Shown: positions 19,368 to 29,812 of the stretch, in pieces
Layout: the number at the start of each line of letters is the position of its first letter
How positions within the stretch are numbered: position 1 is the first letter of the stretch
NCBI RefSeq assembly: GCF_017916325.1
Contig: NC_090141.1
Coordinates: forward strand, 410,929 to 474,928
Reading direction: 5' to 3'
Length of the DNA: 64,000 nt
Origin: Leishmania martiniquensis
Taxonomy: Eukaryota > Euglenozoa > Kinetoplastea > Trypanosomatida > Trypanosomatidae
Notes under the pieces: generated by a model
What the model saw: the letters and a program-made list of their open reading frames with translations, nothing else
Told to the model about the DNA's origin: nothing
The model's database searches: none
Program-made: the position numbers and the translations under genes

Positions 19368-20154
19368 AGGGGTGACAACGCAGGAGAGGTACGCAACCTA
19401 ATCGGCAGCGGCGCGCTATTACATGCCGAGGCTCCACTGTCTCCATGTCTACATGACTGTTTCTCAAGGTGTTCGTGGCGCGTGTGCAACGACATCCCGG
19501 TTGGGGGGGGCGTGCATTGGCCGCGTGTCCTCTCTAAGGGAAAGCAATCGCTCACCAGTGCCGCAGCGCTCAGCTGCTTGATAGACATTCATCGGCGTGA
19601 TGAAAGAAAAGGTGTAGCCGAAGATAAGCATGCAGAGCGACAGGGCGTTCGCGATGGGGGACGGTTTCCTATACGTGTGGGGCAATCAGCTCCGCCTTCC
19701 TCCGCCCCGGCCCCCTCTCGTGTACACCTGCTCTCTTGCCTCTATCGCAGGTGATGTAGTGTGCTGTGGCACATCTTCAGCAGATGTGGACTCGCCGGTG
19801 CGTATGCACATCCTTCAGCGCTCTCTTCCCCGTCCAACTCTCGTCACGCACCGCCCACTGTGTCGTGGTGGTCGAGCCCGTATGCTGTGCAGAGTTCAGT
19901 ATCCTCTTTGGTGCGCTGCGCCAGCTTCATATTTGCTCTCTCTCTTGCCTCCCGATCCTCCTCGCTGTCTCTCTCTCTCTGGCTGCCACTACTTGCCTGT
20001 GGCCGCATGCGCCCTGGCAGAAGCCCTGTCAGCCCGCCCACCTGAACTCACTCCTCTCCCCCTCTTACCGCCGCCCCTGCAGGAGGTTTGCACGTCCCTA
20101 CAATCGCACACGAGCACGAGCACGTGCATTGCCGCGCAACGTATCGGCCGAATC
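19368..20154. other. intergenic region
   Basis: Long pyrimidine-rich stretches occur around 19930-19985 and 20050-20075. The downstream frame is open here, but its translation is Pro/Leu/Ser-rich and unlike the NTF2 family, so it is read as UTR. Confidence 0.55.
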
Positions 20155-20565
20155 ATGGCGCAGCAGGGCGCCTTCAACGATGTTGCGAAGAAGGCGCTTG
20201 AGTTCCGCAACCGGTACTACAAGATGCTCGATGATTCGCAAGACCGCTTGAATGTGGCGGCCCTCTATGCCCCCGACGTGCCGATGGTGTGCGAGTGGAA
20301 CGGGCACCCGCTCTCCACGGTGGATGACGTGCGCAACTACATTAGCGCTCTCCCAAAGACCTCGCACCAGATCGATATGGTGGATGCGCAGCCCCTCCCT
20401 GACAACGAGGATGGCGACTCCTTCCTGCTCACCGTCCACGGCGTTGTCACGTACAACGACGAGCACCGCCGTGAGTTCTACCAGCGTATGATCATCCGTC
20501 GCTTCGAGCAGCGCTACTACATCCTGAATGATTACTATCGCTGGCTGAGCGAGCGCTCGCAGTGA
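20155..20565 (+). CDS. MTR2: NTF2-like mRNA export cofactor NXT1/Mtr2
   Basis: The protein has 136 residues from the ATG at 20155 and covers one complete NTF2-like domain. Motifs in order are ALEFRNRYYKMLDD, LAALYAPDVPMVCEWNGHPLS-like residues around 35-55 (the NXT1 core W-N-G), the segment SHQIDMVDAQPL, a VHGVVTYND strand, and RREFYQRMIIRR with a closing YYILNDYYRWL. The arrangement matches human NXT1/p15 better than NTF2 itself. NXT1/Mtr2 forms the heterodimer with the mRNA export receptor Mex67 at nuclear pores, and a divergent Mex67-Mtr2 pair is known in trypanosomes. The length agrees with the family. Confidence 0.8.
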   Translation: MAQQGAFNDVAKKALEFRNRYYKMLDDSQDRLNVAALYAPDVPMVCEWNGHPLSTVDDVRNYISALPKTSHQIDMVDAQPLPDNEDGDSFLLTVHGVVTYNDEHRREFYQRMIIRRFEQRYYILNDYYRWLSERSQ

Positions 20566-21619
20566 GTGCGAAGAGCAGCGAAGCGGCTCGCTTTTCTCCC
20601 GTCTTCGCTTGAGTTGTGTTGTACCGCCCTTGGCTACTTGTCCGTTGTCGCGCTCGCTCTCTCTCTCCGGAGTGTTCGCGTGCCCAAGGCAGTCTGTTAA
20701 GTAACTAAGATGGCCGAGGAAGCTGAAGTCATGTTGGGCTGTGTGCGTGCGGCACGGCGAGCCCGTGTCTGTGGGGCGCATGACGATTGAGCGAGCGTGT
20801 GCGTGTATGGGCGCCGTGAACTGTGCGTGGACTCCTTTGCATTCCGCGCCAGCGGCCATTTCTTCTTACTGTGGACGTCACCGCCCTGCCCCCGCCTTCT
20901 CTCACCCTCCCACACGTCTTACCTGCACACGCATACACAGAGAGAGGGGGAGACAGACACGCGCCACCTTTTGTGTGTGTGTGTGTGTCGATTGCGCTCC
21001 ACGCTCCGCATGCACGTAACCTCCACTGTCATGTGTGGTGTTTGCGGCAACAGTTTTGCGGCTGTCGGTGTCGTCTCTCCTCTTCGGGTCTCCTTCTCTC
21101 TCCAACGTATGCGCATCGATCTGCCTCACCACGTTTTGGCCGCTGCACCATGCGCGTGCAGGTTCTTCGAGCATGAACGCCTGAGCACGTGGGTGCGCGA
21201 CAAGTAGGCGGCTGTGCGACGAGGCGCCCCTGGAAGCAGCGGAGCGCCAAGCCCGTTAGCTTGTGCGCCTCTTCGCCCCTCTCGCCCACCACCGCAGCCA
21301 TCGACCCTTGAACTGAGCCCGCCGGTGTCCTGAGTCCCTGTCCCTACCAATTCGTCTCGCACGTACTCGCTGCCGCCACCTCGCCCCCGGCGCCCCACCC
21401 GCTCCGTCTTACTTTCCCCCACCACGAGTGTGCGCGTGCTCCCCTTCCCCTTCCTCTTCGCCTGACACACACCCACACCCACCCACGCACATACAGTCTC
21501 CAGTGGCCCCTCTAGAGGTTCGCTGTCCATCCTTCCGAGCTCTCGCTCCGTTTGCGCTCCCTCTCCCGGCAACCGCCTTATGATTGGCGGTCGACGTGTT
21601 AGCGAGCACGTGTATCACC
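20566..21619. other. intergenic region
   Basis: A TG run (about 20970-20987) and long C-rich stretches at 21375-21500 precede the kinase start. No gene is seen. Confidence 0.55.
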
Positions 21620-22987
21620 ATGAATCAGATCCCTGCGGCGCAGGCCAGTGACAGGGCGCCGAACGTTTCGAACGCGCGCCGCGGAGAGACGTCCGACGAC
21701 TACGCGCGACACAAGGCGGCCGCTAGTCGAGCGTTCTTGGAGAACCATTACCAAAGTCTCCTCGCGAGCGCGCGCAACGGCGTCGGCCGCGCTGTCGGTC
21801 CGCGGCCGAAGGAGCCGTCCTTCGCCGATTTTCACCTCTTCAAGTGCATCGGCCGCGGGGCCTTTGGTGAGGTATTCGTGTGCAAATACAAAAATGATAA
21901 GACGGACACCCTCTACGCGCTGAAGCGGCTGCGCAAGTCGGACATGATCACGAAGAAGCAGGTCATCCACGTGCGCTCCGAGAAGGACGTCCTGGCCGAG
22001 GCGGCGGCGTCGAACCCATGGGTGGTAAATCTGTACCGCAGCTTTCAGGACGCACTCTACCTTTATATGGTGATGGAGTACATGCCGGGCGGTGACATGA
22101 TTTCGTGGCTCTGCGACAAGGGCATCTTTGACGTAGAGAGCACGCGCTTCTACATTGCCGAGCTCTGTGCTGCGGTGGCGAGCGTGCACGGCATGGGCTT
22201 TGTCCACCGCGACATTAAGCCGGACAACATTCTGTTTGGGGAATCGGGCCACATCAAACTGAGCGACTTTGGACTCTCCAAGCGCTTTGTTGAGAAGCGG
22301 GGCAACTTGCTCGATTACGACGACCACCACACTTCGTCGAGCGGCGTCGAAGCGTCGGCAGACGAGACGAGCACGTACGCGTCACGGACGGACGCGCCGC
22401 CAGGGACGCCCCCTAGGAGCGGCGCTGGCGCCGGCATCGCACACGGCCGCGTTCGCGAGATGTTTCAGTCTATCGTGGGCAGTCCCGGCTACATCGCGCC
22501 AGAGATCCTGTTGCGCAAGCCCTACGGTGTAGGCTGTGACTGGTGGTCTGTCGGCGTCATCATGTACGAGATGCTGTACGGCATACCGCCCTTCTTCTCC
22601 CAGAACCCAAACTCAACGTGCCACAAGATCAAGAACTGGCGGGAGTACCTCACCTTCCCACCGCAGCGCCACATTCCTGACGACGCGGTCGATTTCATGA
22701 AGCGCCTCATCTGCGAGCCGGAGGAGCGCATGACGTACGACGAGATCTGCCAGCACGACTTTCTCAAGCCGATGGACATGGGCAGGCTGCGCGAGTTGCC
22801 GGCGCCGTATATACCTACCCTCTCCAACCCGCTGGACACCAAATATTTCCCCGAAATTAAGGAGCCGAGCGCGCCGATGCAGCTGAGCGAAGAACAAAAG
22901 GTGCGCGAGGTCGATCCCCGCGGTGTCATGTTTGCGGACTTCCGCTTCAACTACAGCGGCAGCGAGCCCGGTCCAGCCGGCACGTAA
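21620..22987 (+). CDS. NDR/LATS-family AGC protein kinase
   Basis: The protein has 455 residues from the ATG at 21620 (context caccATGa), preferred over an in-frame ATG at 21584. The N-terminal helix [16 protein letters not shown] resembles the Mob1-binding region of NDR kinases. The kinase domain follows: Gly loop GRGAFGEV from G78, lysine K102 (YALKRL), HRDIKPDN with D198, DFG with D216, and a long activation-segment insert of about 60 residues before [14 protein letters not shown]. That insert is the hallmark of the NDR/LATS branch, where it is autoinhibitory. The C-terminal tail has a hydrophobic motif [11 protein letters not shown]. All catalytic residues are present. Trypanosome NDR kinases PK50/PK53 act in cell-cycle and cytokinesis control, so a similar role is inferred. 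Confidence 0.9.
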   Translation: MNQIPAAQASDRAPNVSNARRGETSDDYARHKAAASRAFLENHYQSLLASARNGVGRAVGPRPKEPSFADFHLFKCIGRGAFGEVFVCKYKNDKTDTLYALKRLRKSDMITKKQVIHVRSEKDVLAEAAASNPWVVNLYRSFQDALYLYMVMEYMPGGDMISWLCDKGIFDVESTRFYIAELCAAVASVHGMGFVHRDIKPDNILFGESGHIKLSDFGLSKRFVEKRGNLLDYDDHHTSSSGVEASADETSTYASRTDAPPGTPPRSGAGAGIAHGRVREMFQSIVGSPGYIAPEILLRKPYGVGCDWWSVGVIMYEMLYGIPPFFSQNPNSTCHKIKNWREYLTFPPQRHIPDDAVDFMKRLICEPEERMTYDEICQHDFLKPMDMGRLRELPAPYIPTLSNPLDTKYFPEIKEPSAPMQLSEEQKVREVDPRGVMFADFRFNYSGSEPGPAGT

Positions 22988-24117
22988 AGGATTGGGCAAA
23001 CGGAAGTCGCCCTCCCTCCCCCCTTCACTTTTCCCCTGCTGCGACAACTGTGGCAGAGTCCATACGTGCATGCGTCATGTAGCGGAGGGACATAAGAGTG
23101 GTGGTGGTGGTGGTGGTGGTGGTGTGTGTGTGGAGGGGGGTAGAGGGAGCGAACGCGTGTGAGCTGAGCGTCTCCGGCACCTCTTCGCTGGTGGAGAAGT
23201 GACAGCGTCCCTGCCTGTGCCGGACGGGGTTACAATCTGATGTGGTGCTCTCTCGCTCTCTCTGACTCATCTTTTTGCTGTGTGTGCCGACGCCTTTGCT
23301 TTTCGGTCGGCCGCTCTGCCCTTCGCTTATTTCGCTTTCTCATTCTGCGCTCTCGTCTCGCTGTCGCTCCGTCGCGTCTCCCCTCCCCTCCCCCCACACC
23401 ACACCACACCGCACACGCACACGCGTAAATCCCTTTCTCGCCACCTCTGCAGCGGAATGCCGCACTCTGACGAGTGTCTCAAGGCCCTCTCTCCTCCCTC
23501 CACCCCTGGCGCAGCTGTCCGCCCCGACATCGCGGCCCTTTTCCTGCCACCGCCCCCTCCCCCTCTTCTCCCCTGCCATTATGCGGTCGTAGATCTATGC
23601 TGTGCTATGATGCATTCCTTCAACGCGGCACGCTGTACCCTGCTGCACCCTTGCTGTGCAGATGCCTCTGCCATGGCCTACCTGGCCATCCCCTTCGTGT
23701 CCCGCAGGTGGAGGAGTGCACATGTTTCTTCTTAGGTGGCGGTGGTGGCGGCTCACCCTCGTCCTCCGAACCGGCTACCCCAGCAGCCCACCTAACGAAG
23801 AGCAGCCTCGATCGGGACGCCACTCGAGTGTCGACCTCCCTCAAAGCCACCGGCACCTCTAACATCCACAGCAGACGCCTTCACTCCAGCTTGCCCTCTT
23901 CGCCTTTGCACTTACCTCTCCTCTCTCTTCCCCTCTCCTGCGGCCTCCTCTCATATAAGCGCACCGCGCCCGTGCACACTTCGTCCACACAGACGCACGT
24001 GTACGCTGCCTGACCGAGCCCGTCGCTCCCACACATCACGTCACCACCACACGCACCTAAGCGGGTCTGAAATTCCGAATCTCATTTGGACGGTGCACAC
24101 GCGACGGTGCCCCCACA
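22988..24117. other. intergenic region
   Basis: It contains a GTG/GT repeat (about 23099-23132) and long pyrimidine tracts (about 23378-23400, 23485-23510 and 23545-23580) before the next gene. No gene is seen. Confidence 0.55.
23099..23132 (+). repeat. GTG/GT simple repeat
   Basis: About eight GTG units pass into a short GT run in the 3' flank of the kinase gene. Confidence 0.85.
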
Positions 24118-24561
24118 ATGCGTCGCACACCTCACGCCAAGGCCACTAGCGTCGTGCTGCTAGCGGCAGCGCTGCTGCTACTTCTGGGAGAAGCCGCACA
24201 CGACGCCTCCGCGGCTGAGGCGTCGCGGGTGGTGGAACTGACTCGTGACACGTTCGACGCGTATATTGGCGGGCCTGACAGGTACACGTTTGTGCTGTAC
24301 TGCGTCCAGTGGTCTCGGCAGTGCACCACGGCGTCTCAGCTGTGGGGCCGCTTGTCGATCAGTCAGTCGAAGAAGGAACTGCGGGACGTCTTCACTGCCG
24401 CCTACGTCGACGGTGACAAGTACCCTGACTTGGTGAAGCGGATGAACGTGAATGGGTTTCCGACGATGCTGTTTTACACACCGTTACACCCCAAGGGGCT
24501 CGAGTATAATGGGCCTCGTGAGTCGTACCTGCTGGATAGCTTTGTGTTTCAGTTCTCGTGA
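24118..24561 (+). CDS. secreted thioredoxin-fold (PDI-like) protein with SxxC site
   Basis: The protein has 147 residues. A signal peptide has a long hydrophobic core (VVLLAAALLLLLGEAA). The rest is one thioredoxin-like domain: VVELTRDTFDAYI, a YTFVLYCVQWSRQC strand-plus-helix, VDGDKYPDLVKRMNVNGFPTM-type features including the cis-Pro (GFPT) motif, and an LFYTPL strand. At the usual WCGHC position the sequence is W65-S66-R67-Q68-C69, so the first catalytic Cys is Ser and only the resolving Cys remains. Such proteins usually form mixed disulfides or act as chaperones rather than full oxidases. No KDEL-type ER retention signal is seen at the C-terminus (FQFS), so secretion or another anchoring is possible. 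Confidence 0.8.
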   Translation: MRRTPHAKATSVVLLAAALLLLLGEAAHDASAAEASRVVELTRDTFDAYIGGPDRYTFVLYCVQWSRQCTTASQLWGRLSISQSKKELRDVFTAAYVDGDKYPDLVKRMNVNGFPTMLFYTPLHPKGLEYNGPRESYLLDSFVFQFS

Positions 24562-25286
24562 GGCAGATGCACACACCCGTCCGCACGCGCTTACACATGT
24601 GTATATGTGTATGTGTGTGTGCGCGCGCGTCGATGCATTGACGACGTGGCGCCACACGCCTCTCCTCTCCCCTTTTGCCGGCCAGATCTGTGGGCACAAT
24701 CACATGTGCGCAACGTGCGCGGCGCAGCCCTGCGGGAGTGAGCGCCCTCGCCATTTCCGGGCCGGTGTTGGAATAGGGCGCGCGCGGGTCGGACATATTT
24801 CATGTAGAGTTGGGAAATGCGTATGCAGCCAAGACTGCTCCTCAAAGAGGTGCCCGTATTGCGGCGCGACAGCGGTGCGCCAAAGGCACGCATCCGTGCG
24901 CATTGTGCCTGCCGCTCTGGCTGGTGCGAAAGCGTAAGCCATCGCACCGCTTTCACTGGCCGAATCAGCGCCGCTTCTCTTTCCTACGCTCTGAAAGTGG
25001 GCGCCGTCGCCGCCTGAGCGCCTCCAGCGTACGTCTGTGTGGCGCCTCTACGCCTCTTCACCGCTACTGTACCCCGCTCCTTCCACTGCTGCGCTCCCCT
25101 CGCATTGTATACGCACGCACGCACCTGCGTGACGTGCACGCGCCTCGCGGAATTTCTCCGCTGCCTCACAGGGCAATCGCGCGGCTCGCGTTCACTTGGC
25201 GATCTCCTTCCACCACCATCCCCGCCCGCCGCCCACAGAGACCATTCAACTCTTCCGCGTGTTTCTCCCTCCCCATCGTCTCTTCG
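24562..25286. other. intergenic region
   Basis: A GTAT/GT stretch near 24600-24625 and pyrimidine tracts near 25205-25275 are present. The downstream reading frame stays open through much of it, but the translation is Arg/Pro-rich and looks non-coding. Confidence 0.55.
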
Positions 25287-26159
25287 ATGATGCATCCCCA
25301 CCCCCGCTCCACCAGCGCGTACGGCAGCGGTGGCGAAGACACGGACACCGCACCTTTCTGCAACTTCAAGCGGCGCCGCATCATCTGCTGCGCTGCCCCG
25401 ACCGTCACCGTCGAGGTGGCGACGCTCTCCCCGCAGGACATCAGAACGAACGACCTGCTGAGGTCCACTGTCTGCATGGACTATCACATTCTTTCCCGCA
25501 TCGAGGACGACATGAGGCGGGCCGAGATGCGCCAGGAGAACCCCGAGTCGGCGATACCCTGTCGCGGTTACGACTTTGAGGTAGAAGCGTACCTCGCCGA
25601 GGGGGATTATCGCGCGAAGCAGTCGCTCACCAGCGGCCACTTTGTGAGGAGGCCCTATTCGTCCAGCAGCAAGGGCCTATTGTCACGCATCTCGCCGCAG
25701 CCCGCCCGCTCACGTCGCGGCAGTGCGAGCAACAGCCGCCGCGCAAGTGCTGCCGGCAGCGCTGCCAACACGCCCACCAGCAACCGTCAGGGCAGACGTA
25801 CACCGCACATGCATGACTGTGGCTGCCAGGCACACTCAAGCATGTACCGCTCGCTGTCACAGCATAAGGGGTCGAGCCCGGCACGTCATTCAAGGTCGCC
25901 GTACCCATCTAATGGCCGGCTGAAGCCGATCGAGTCATGGTGCAAGACGTCGACGCGGCAGTCAAGGGAGCAGGACTACGGCGAGGTCGGCAGCGGAGCC
26001 GGCGCAGCCGAGAGTGCCCCCAAGCCCTACAGGCAGCTCTTCCCGAAGGTCGAAGACCTGCCGCGACCAGAGCGGCACTTAGCCACGGACACGGAGCGTG
26101 AGCGACGCCTTCGATTGGCGGAAGAGCTGGCCAGTCGCATGGAGTCGGTAGGGCTCTGA
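25287..26159 (+). CDS. basic Ser-rich protein of unknown function
   Basis: The protein has 290 residues from the first of two adjacent ATGs (25287 and 25290), just after a pyrimidine-rich stretch. Residues 25-115 look folded, with ICCAAPTVTVEVATLSPQD and YHILSRIEDDMRRAEMRQE, a beta then a helical segment. Residues 120-240 are low-complexity Ser/Arg/Pro (SRRGSASNSRRASAAGSA) with many possible phosphorylation sites. The C-terminus ends in a charged helix (TERERRLRLAEELASRM). No family is recognised. The structured N-terminus with a phosphorylatable linker would suit a scaffold or cytoskeletal adaptor, but that is a guess. Confidence 0.7.
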   Translation: MMHPHPRSTSAYGSGGEDTDTAPFCNFKRRRIICCAAPTVTVEVATLSPQDIRTNDLLRSTVCMDYHILSRIEDDMRRAEMRQENPESAIPCRGYDFEVEAYLAEGDYRAKQSLTSGHFVRRPYSSSSKGLLSRISPQPARSRRGSASNSRRASAAGSAANTPTSNRQGRRTPHMHDCGCQAHSSMYRSLSQHKGSSPARHSRSPYPSNGRLKPIESWCKTSTRQSREQDYGEVGSGAGAAESAPKPYRQLFPKVEDLPRPERHLATDTERERRLRLAEELASRMESVGL

Positions 26160-27985
26160 GCACCAAGACCGGAAGGAGGAAGAGAGGGTCGAAAAAGTGC
26201 AGTGCACTTGTTGTGTCTTTGGGCTGTCTTGGACGAGAGATGAGTCATGCCGATCCCCCTCCGCTCTCCCTCTAACCTCCCTTCCCCCCTGCCGCATGCC
26301 GCCGCAGCGCTCGCCTTGGATGTCGCCCGCACCCCTTCCTTCGCTGCGGCATCACCGCTGTCTGTGTCGTTACCACCCGCCTACGGTTTCGCACGCGGTA
26401 ACGGGTGCATCTCTGCTCTTCGCTGCTGCTGCTGCTGTTCTTCCTTCTCTTTGGCGGCTGCATGCACGTCCGCCTGCCGCCCCCCTCTCTCTCGCTCAGA
26501 GGCGTGCGGATGCCTTTTTTTTCGTTTCTCTTTGTGTCCCTGTAAAGGCCGCTGCGGCGCTTTTTTTCTTCGCCCTCCCTTCCCCCTCCCTCCCCCCGCT
26601 GCCTCGATCGTTACCTCTGCCGAGGTGTGCATCCATGTGTCAAGCCCCTCCTCCTCTCTCTTCCTCTCAACCTGAAAATTAGCGAGTGATGTTGCGCGCA
26701 CGTGCGCATGTGTACCAGTTTGTCAGCCCCCGCACTGTGTTGACCTCTTCACTGCTTTCGTTCTTTCGTCTCGCCCTCGCCCATCTTTCTTTGCCCTGTT
26801 CGTGTCCTGCGCCGCAGCGTCTCGCTCACCACCCGGTGCGTGACCGCTCATCCATGTGTACACGTGAGCGTGCGATCAGGGGACGGGGAGGGTGTGTAGG
26901 TGCTCTATGGCCCTATAAGCCCTCACATCATGCCCCTCACCTTACCTCGCCGCTCCGCCGCCGCCGCTGCCTCTTTCCTTAGAGCGTCAAAGGGTCCGTT
27001 GAAGTTCTTTCCTGTGAGTGGCTCAGCGCCGGTGCCCCCCCTTCCCTGTCTGCGTGGGTGACGGGTCCACCTCCCCCCCTCCACCACCACCACCCCTCTT
27101 TCTTTCGTTCTCTCTCTCTCTTTCCCCCGCATGTGCGTCAGCGCATTCGCCGGCCTCAGGGGAAGGCGAGAGGCGCGTACGTATTCGTCTGCAGCGCAGA
27201 CCTGAGCATTGAGGCGCCGCAGCGCACTTTCGTCAGGGAGGCAGAAGAGAGAGAGAGACCGCAAGAGCGGCGCGACTGCTGCCACGAGCGGGAAATGGGC
27301 GAAGGGCACACAGAGGAAGGGATGCATCAGACACACACACACACACATGCACCGGGTAGCGAACGCGGCGATGCCACGCTCTGCTCAGTGGGCATAAGTG
27401 ATGCGCTCTCGACATTGCCGTAAGGTGCCCTTTTCTTCTGCTTCCGCGACACAGAGGGCCACCGCTCCCCTCAGCGCTCTCACCTCCTCCTCCACTCCGC
27501 CTCGCCCACAAACTTTCCGCGCTTGCCCTGCCCTCCCCCCTCCCCCCTTCCCTTTCTCGCACTGTTCCACGACCACTTCTTATCAGTCACGGAACGAGGT
27601 GCACGCCCGAGCCATCGGCGGCCTCTCCCATAGAGTCTCGAAGCAGCCTCAGAGACACCGTAACGTATCCCCACGCAGTCCTCTCCCCTCCTACACACAC
27701 CCCTCATCTTCGGCGGATTGGACGTCACCCATAGAAGGCGCAGACGCTCTGCCTTCCCCCTCTCTCTCTGTTCCGCACATCCGTTCGGTAAGGCCGACGC
27801 AGGCGACGGCAGAGACGTCAGGCGCGTCTGGGAGCCTTCGCTGCTCCTCTTTTCCTCTCCGCCCGCATGCCGGAGCGCCTCCATAGAACGACCATCTCGC
27901 ATAGACCCCCGAGATCGCAGCGGTAGCCGCCGCAGCACCCGCCCAGCGGCACCCAATTGATGGACAGGCAGCTGTCAAGCGCATC
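26160..27985. other. 1.8-kb intergenic region
   Basis: It is low-complexity, with C/T tracts (about 26565-26600 and 27064-27128), a GCT repeat near 26424-26440 and a CA run near 27330-27348. Short open frames are Pro/Ser/Arg-rich and on both strands; none is accepted. Confidence 0.55.
27064..27128 (+). promoter_or_regulatory. long polypyrimidine tract
   Basis: This C/T-dominated stretch contains a CCA run and a (TC)n run. It lies 860 bases before the next start, so it could mark splicing for a long 5' UTR or the 3' processing of the upstream gene. Confidence 0.35.
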
Positions 27986-29173
27986 ATGTTCGTGCGCCCT
28001 TACGTGGACCATGGTGAAGAGCACGCGCAGGTGGAGTGCATACCTCCGCGCGAGAAAGGCGGCACTACTCGCATCCTCGTTCCAGACAGCGATAATGACG
28101 ACAGCCTCGGTCCACCGATATCGCAGGAGTCGCCATCCAGCGCTGGTGCACCGGCGGCACGCGCCTTCTCGAAGCGGGCGGCGCGCTGTGCAGCCGCCTT
28201 ACTGCGCCGCCACGGCGCCGCTTCCTCGCCCGTGCAGAAGCAAAAATGTATGCAGCAGCTGGGCCGTCTCGGCGGCCCCTACCGCTCTCTATCTCGCGGC
28301 CAGCATTTCGCGATCTGGTTGCGCTGTGGCGACCTCAACGCCCGCGTGATTCGCGAGACTGAGGCATTCTTTGAAGGGCGCATGGCAGAGCGCATCGCCC
28401 ATCCGCACATTACACGGGCAAACGGTGCCTTGAACGCAGCGCCTAAGGCGGCCTTTGACGTTAGGTCTCAGCGACGCTCGCCTGAGGCCCCACTCGGCTG
28501 TCGAGCACCACTTCCCTCATGCGCATCCCCAACCCCAGCCGTGCCACTCACGTCCCACCGCAGCGGCCCGGTCGATGCGGATGCGACTCCACCGCAGGCG
28601 GGCTACAGTCTCTCCCGAGGAGAGCAGTGTGCCCTTTCCCTATTGCTCATGGAAGACACCGGGGGCGCTCCTTCATACACGTCAAGTCCGCTGCCAACGT
28701 ACGCCGCGCATGGCACTTCAGGCAGTGGCCATCGAGATATGGGTCTGAGCGAGTCCCTGTGCGATAGCTTGTCTCACGGGATCTGCCTCCCCGAAATACG
28801 CGCAACGGTGCCGTTCTGGGTGTACGGTGACGACATCGAATCGGTGCACAGCTCTCCATCCCCCGCAGCGCACCAAAGCGAGAGCTCGAGCGCAGCGCAG
28901 CGACACGCTAAGCGTAGTCGCAGCGACACCAATGAGTCTGGGACACAGCATCTTAAGGGGCGACGAGGAGAGGGTTGCACGGCAAGGGAGCTCATCTTCC
29001 ATGATCTCAGCACGCCATCGTCCCCACCAAAGACGGCACCTGGAGCGGAGCAGACGGCGACTCGCTGTGGCGCATCGATGCGCGCCTCGCTGTCTGCGAC
29101 TGTCATAGAGCTTCAGAATCAGCGGCTCCAGTGGGATGTGCTTCGTCAGCAGTCCCTCTTCACTCTGCGTTGA
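27986..29173 (+). CDS. protein of unknown function
   Basis: The protein has 395 residues from the ATG at 27986. The only part that looks folded is about residues 75-150, with CMQQLGRLGGPYRSLSRG, then HFAIWLRCGDLNARVI and a helix ETEAFFEGRMAERI. The remainder is Ser/Pro/Ala-rich with scattered charged clusters and is probably disordered. The C-terminus has a short helix (SATVIELQNQRLQWDVLRQ). No family is recognised. GC-rich codon use matches the neighbours, and the frame is much longer than the shadows around it. Confidence 0.65.
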   Translation: MFVRPYVDHGEEHAQVECIPPREKGGTTRILVPDSDNDDSLGPPISQESPSSAGAPAARAFSKRAARCAAALLRRHGAASSPVQKQKCMQQLGRLGGPYRSLSRGQHFAIWLRCGDLNARVIRETEAFFEGRMAERIAHPHITRANGALNAAPKAAFDVRSQRRSPEAPLGCRAPLPSCASPTPAVPLTSHRSGPVDADATPPQAGYSLSRGEQCALSLLLMEDTGGAPSYTSSPLPTYAAHGTSGSGHRDMGLSESLCDSLSHGICLPEIRATVPFWVYGDDIESVHSSPSPAAHQSESSSAAQRHAKRSRSDTNESGTQHLKGRRGEGCTARELIFHDLSTPSSPPKTAPGAEQTATRCGASMRASLSATVIELQNQRLQWDVLRQQSLFTLR

Positions 29174-29812
29174 GTGCGCTTCGTGCACCTGAGTGGCGTG
29201 CGAAGAGGGTATGAGGGCAACGTGCCGACGCCAGACGGCGACAGGAAGGCGTATGAGTGCGGTACGGCCTGCTTCTGCAGGGGGGCGGGCGCTTTCCACG
29301 CCATCTGCAACGAGGTGCCGCGCCCCCCCCCCCATCCCACCAGCCCCGCTGCCCTACTTACACAGCCTTCAACCTTTAGTCCCTTCAAGTGAATCAGTGC
29401 CCTCACCCATCCACTCGTCGGCCCCTTATCTCTGCAAAGATGCTCACCGATGGCCACAGCCGACGACGCTGCCCCTCCCCCCCTCATCCCACTCGTTCCG
29501 TGCATCCATCGGTGCAGGCAGGCGGACCCTTTGTTTCGCGAGGAAAGGGCGCCCCCAGCGGTTGCAGAGGAGGGGGGAGGAGGGCGAGCGGACGCTGGTG
29601 CCGGAGGCTGTGCGGTACCTCTTCTACAGACACGCACTCCCCTGGCACATGCCCTTCATAACTGCGCCGTGCACGCAGACGCATCCGCTTCCCCTCGTCT
29701 ATATCTCCCTCGTCTCTTCTCCACTCGCGCCCAACCTCGAGGCGCACACGCCCGAATTCGCGCTCACCACAGCACAGCACTGGCCGGGAGGCACACCGGC
29801 ACCGGCGCAGCC
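29174..29812. other. intergenic region
   Basis: C-rich stretches occur at 29325-29345 and 29475-29490. The following gene's frame is open back to about 29450, but its translation there is unremarkable, so it is treated as 5' UTR. Confidence 0.5.
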
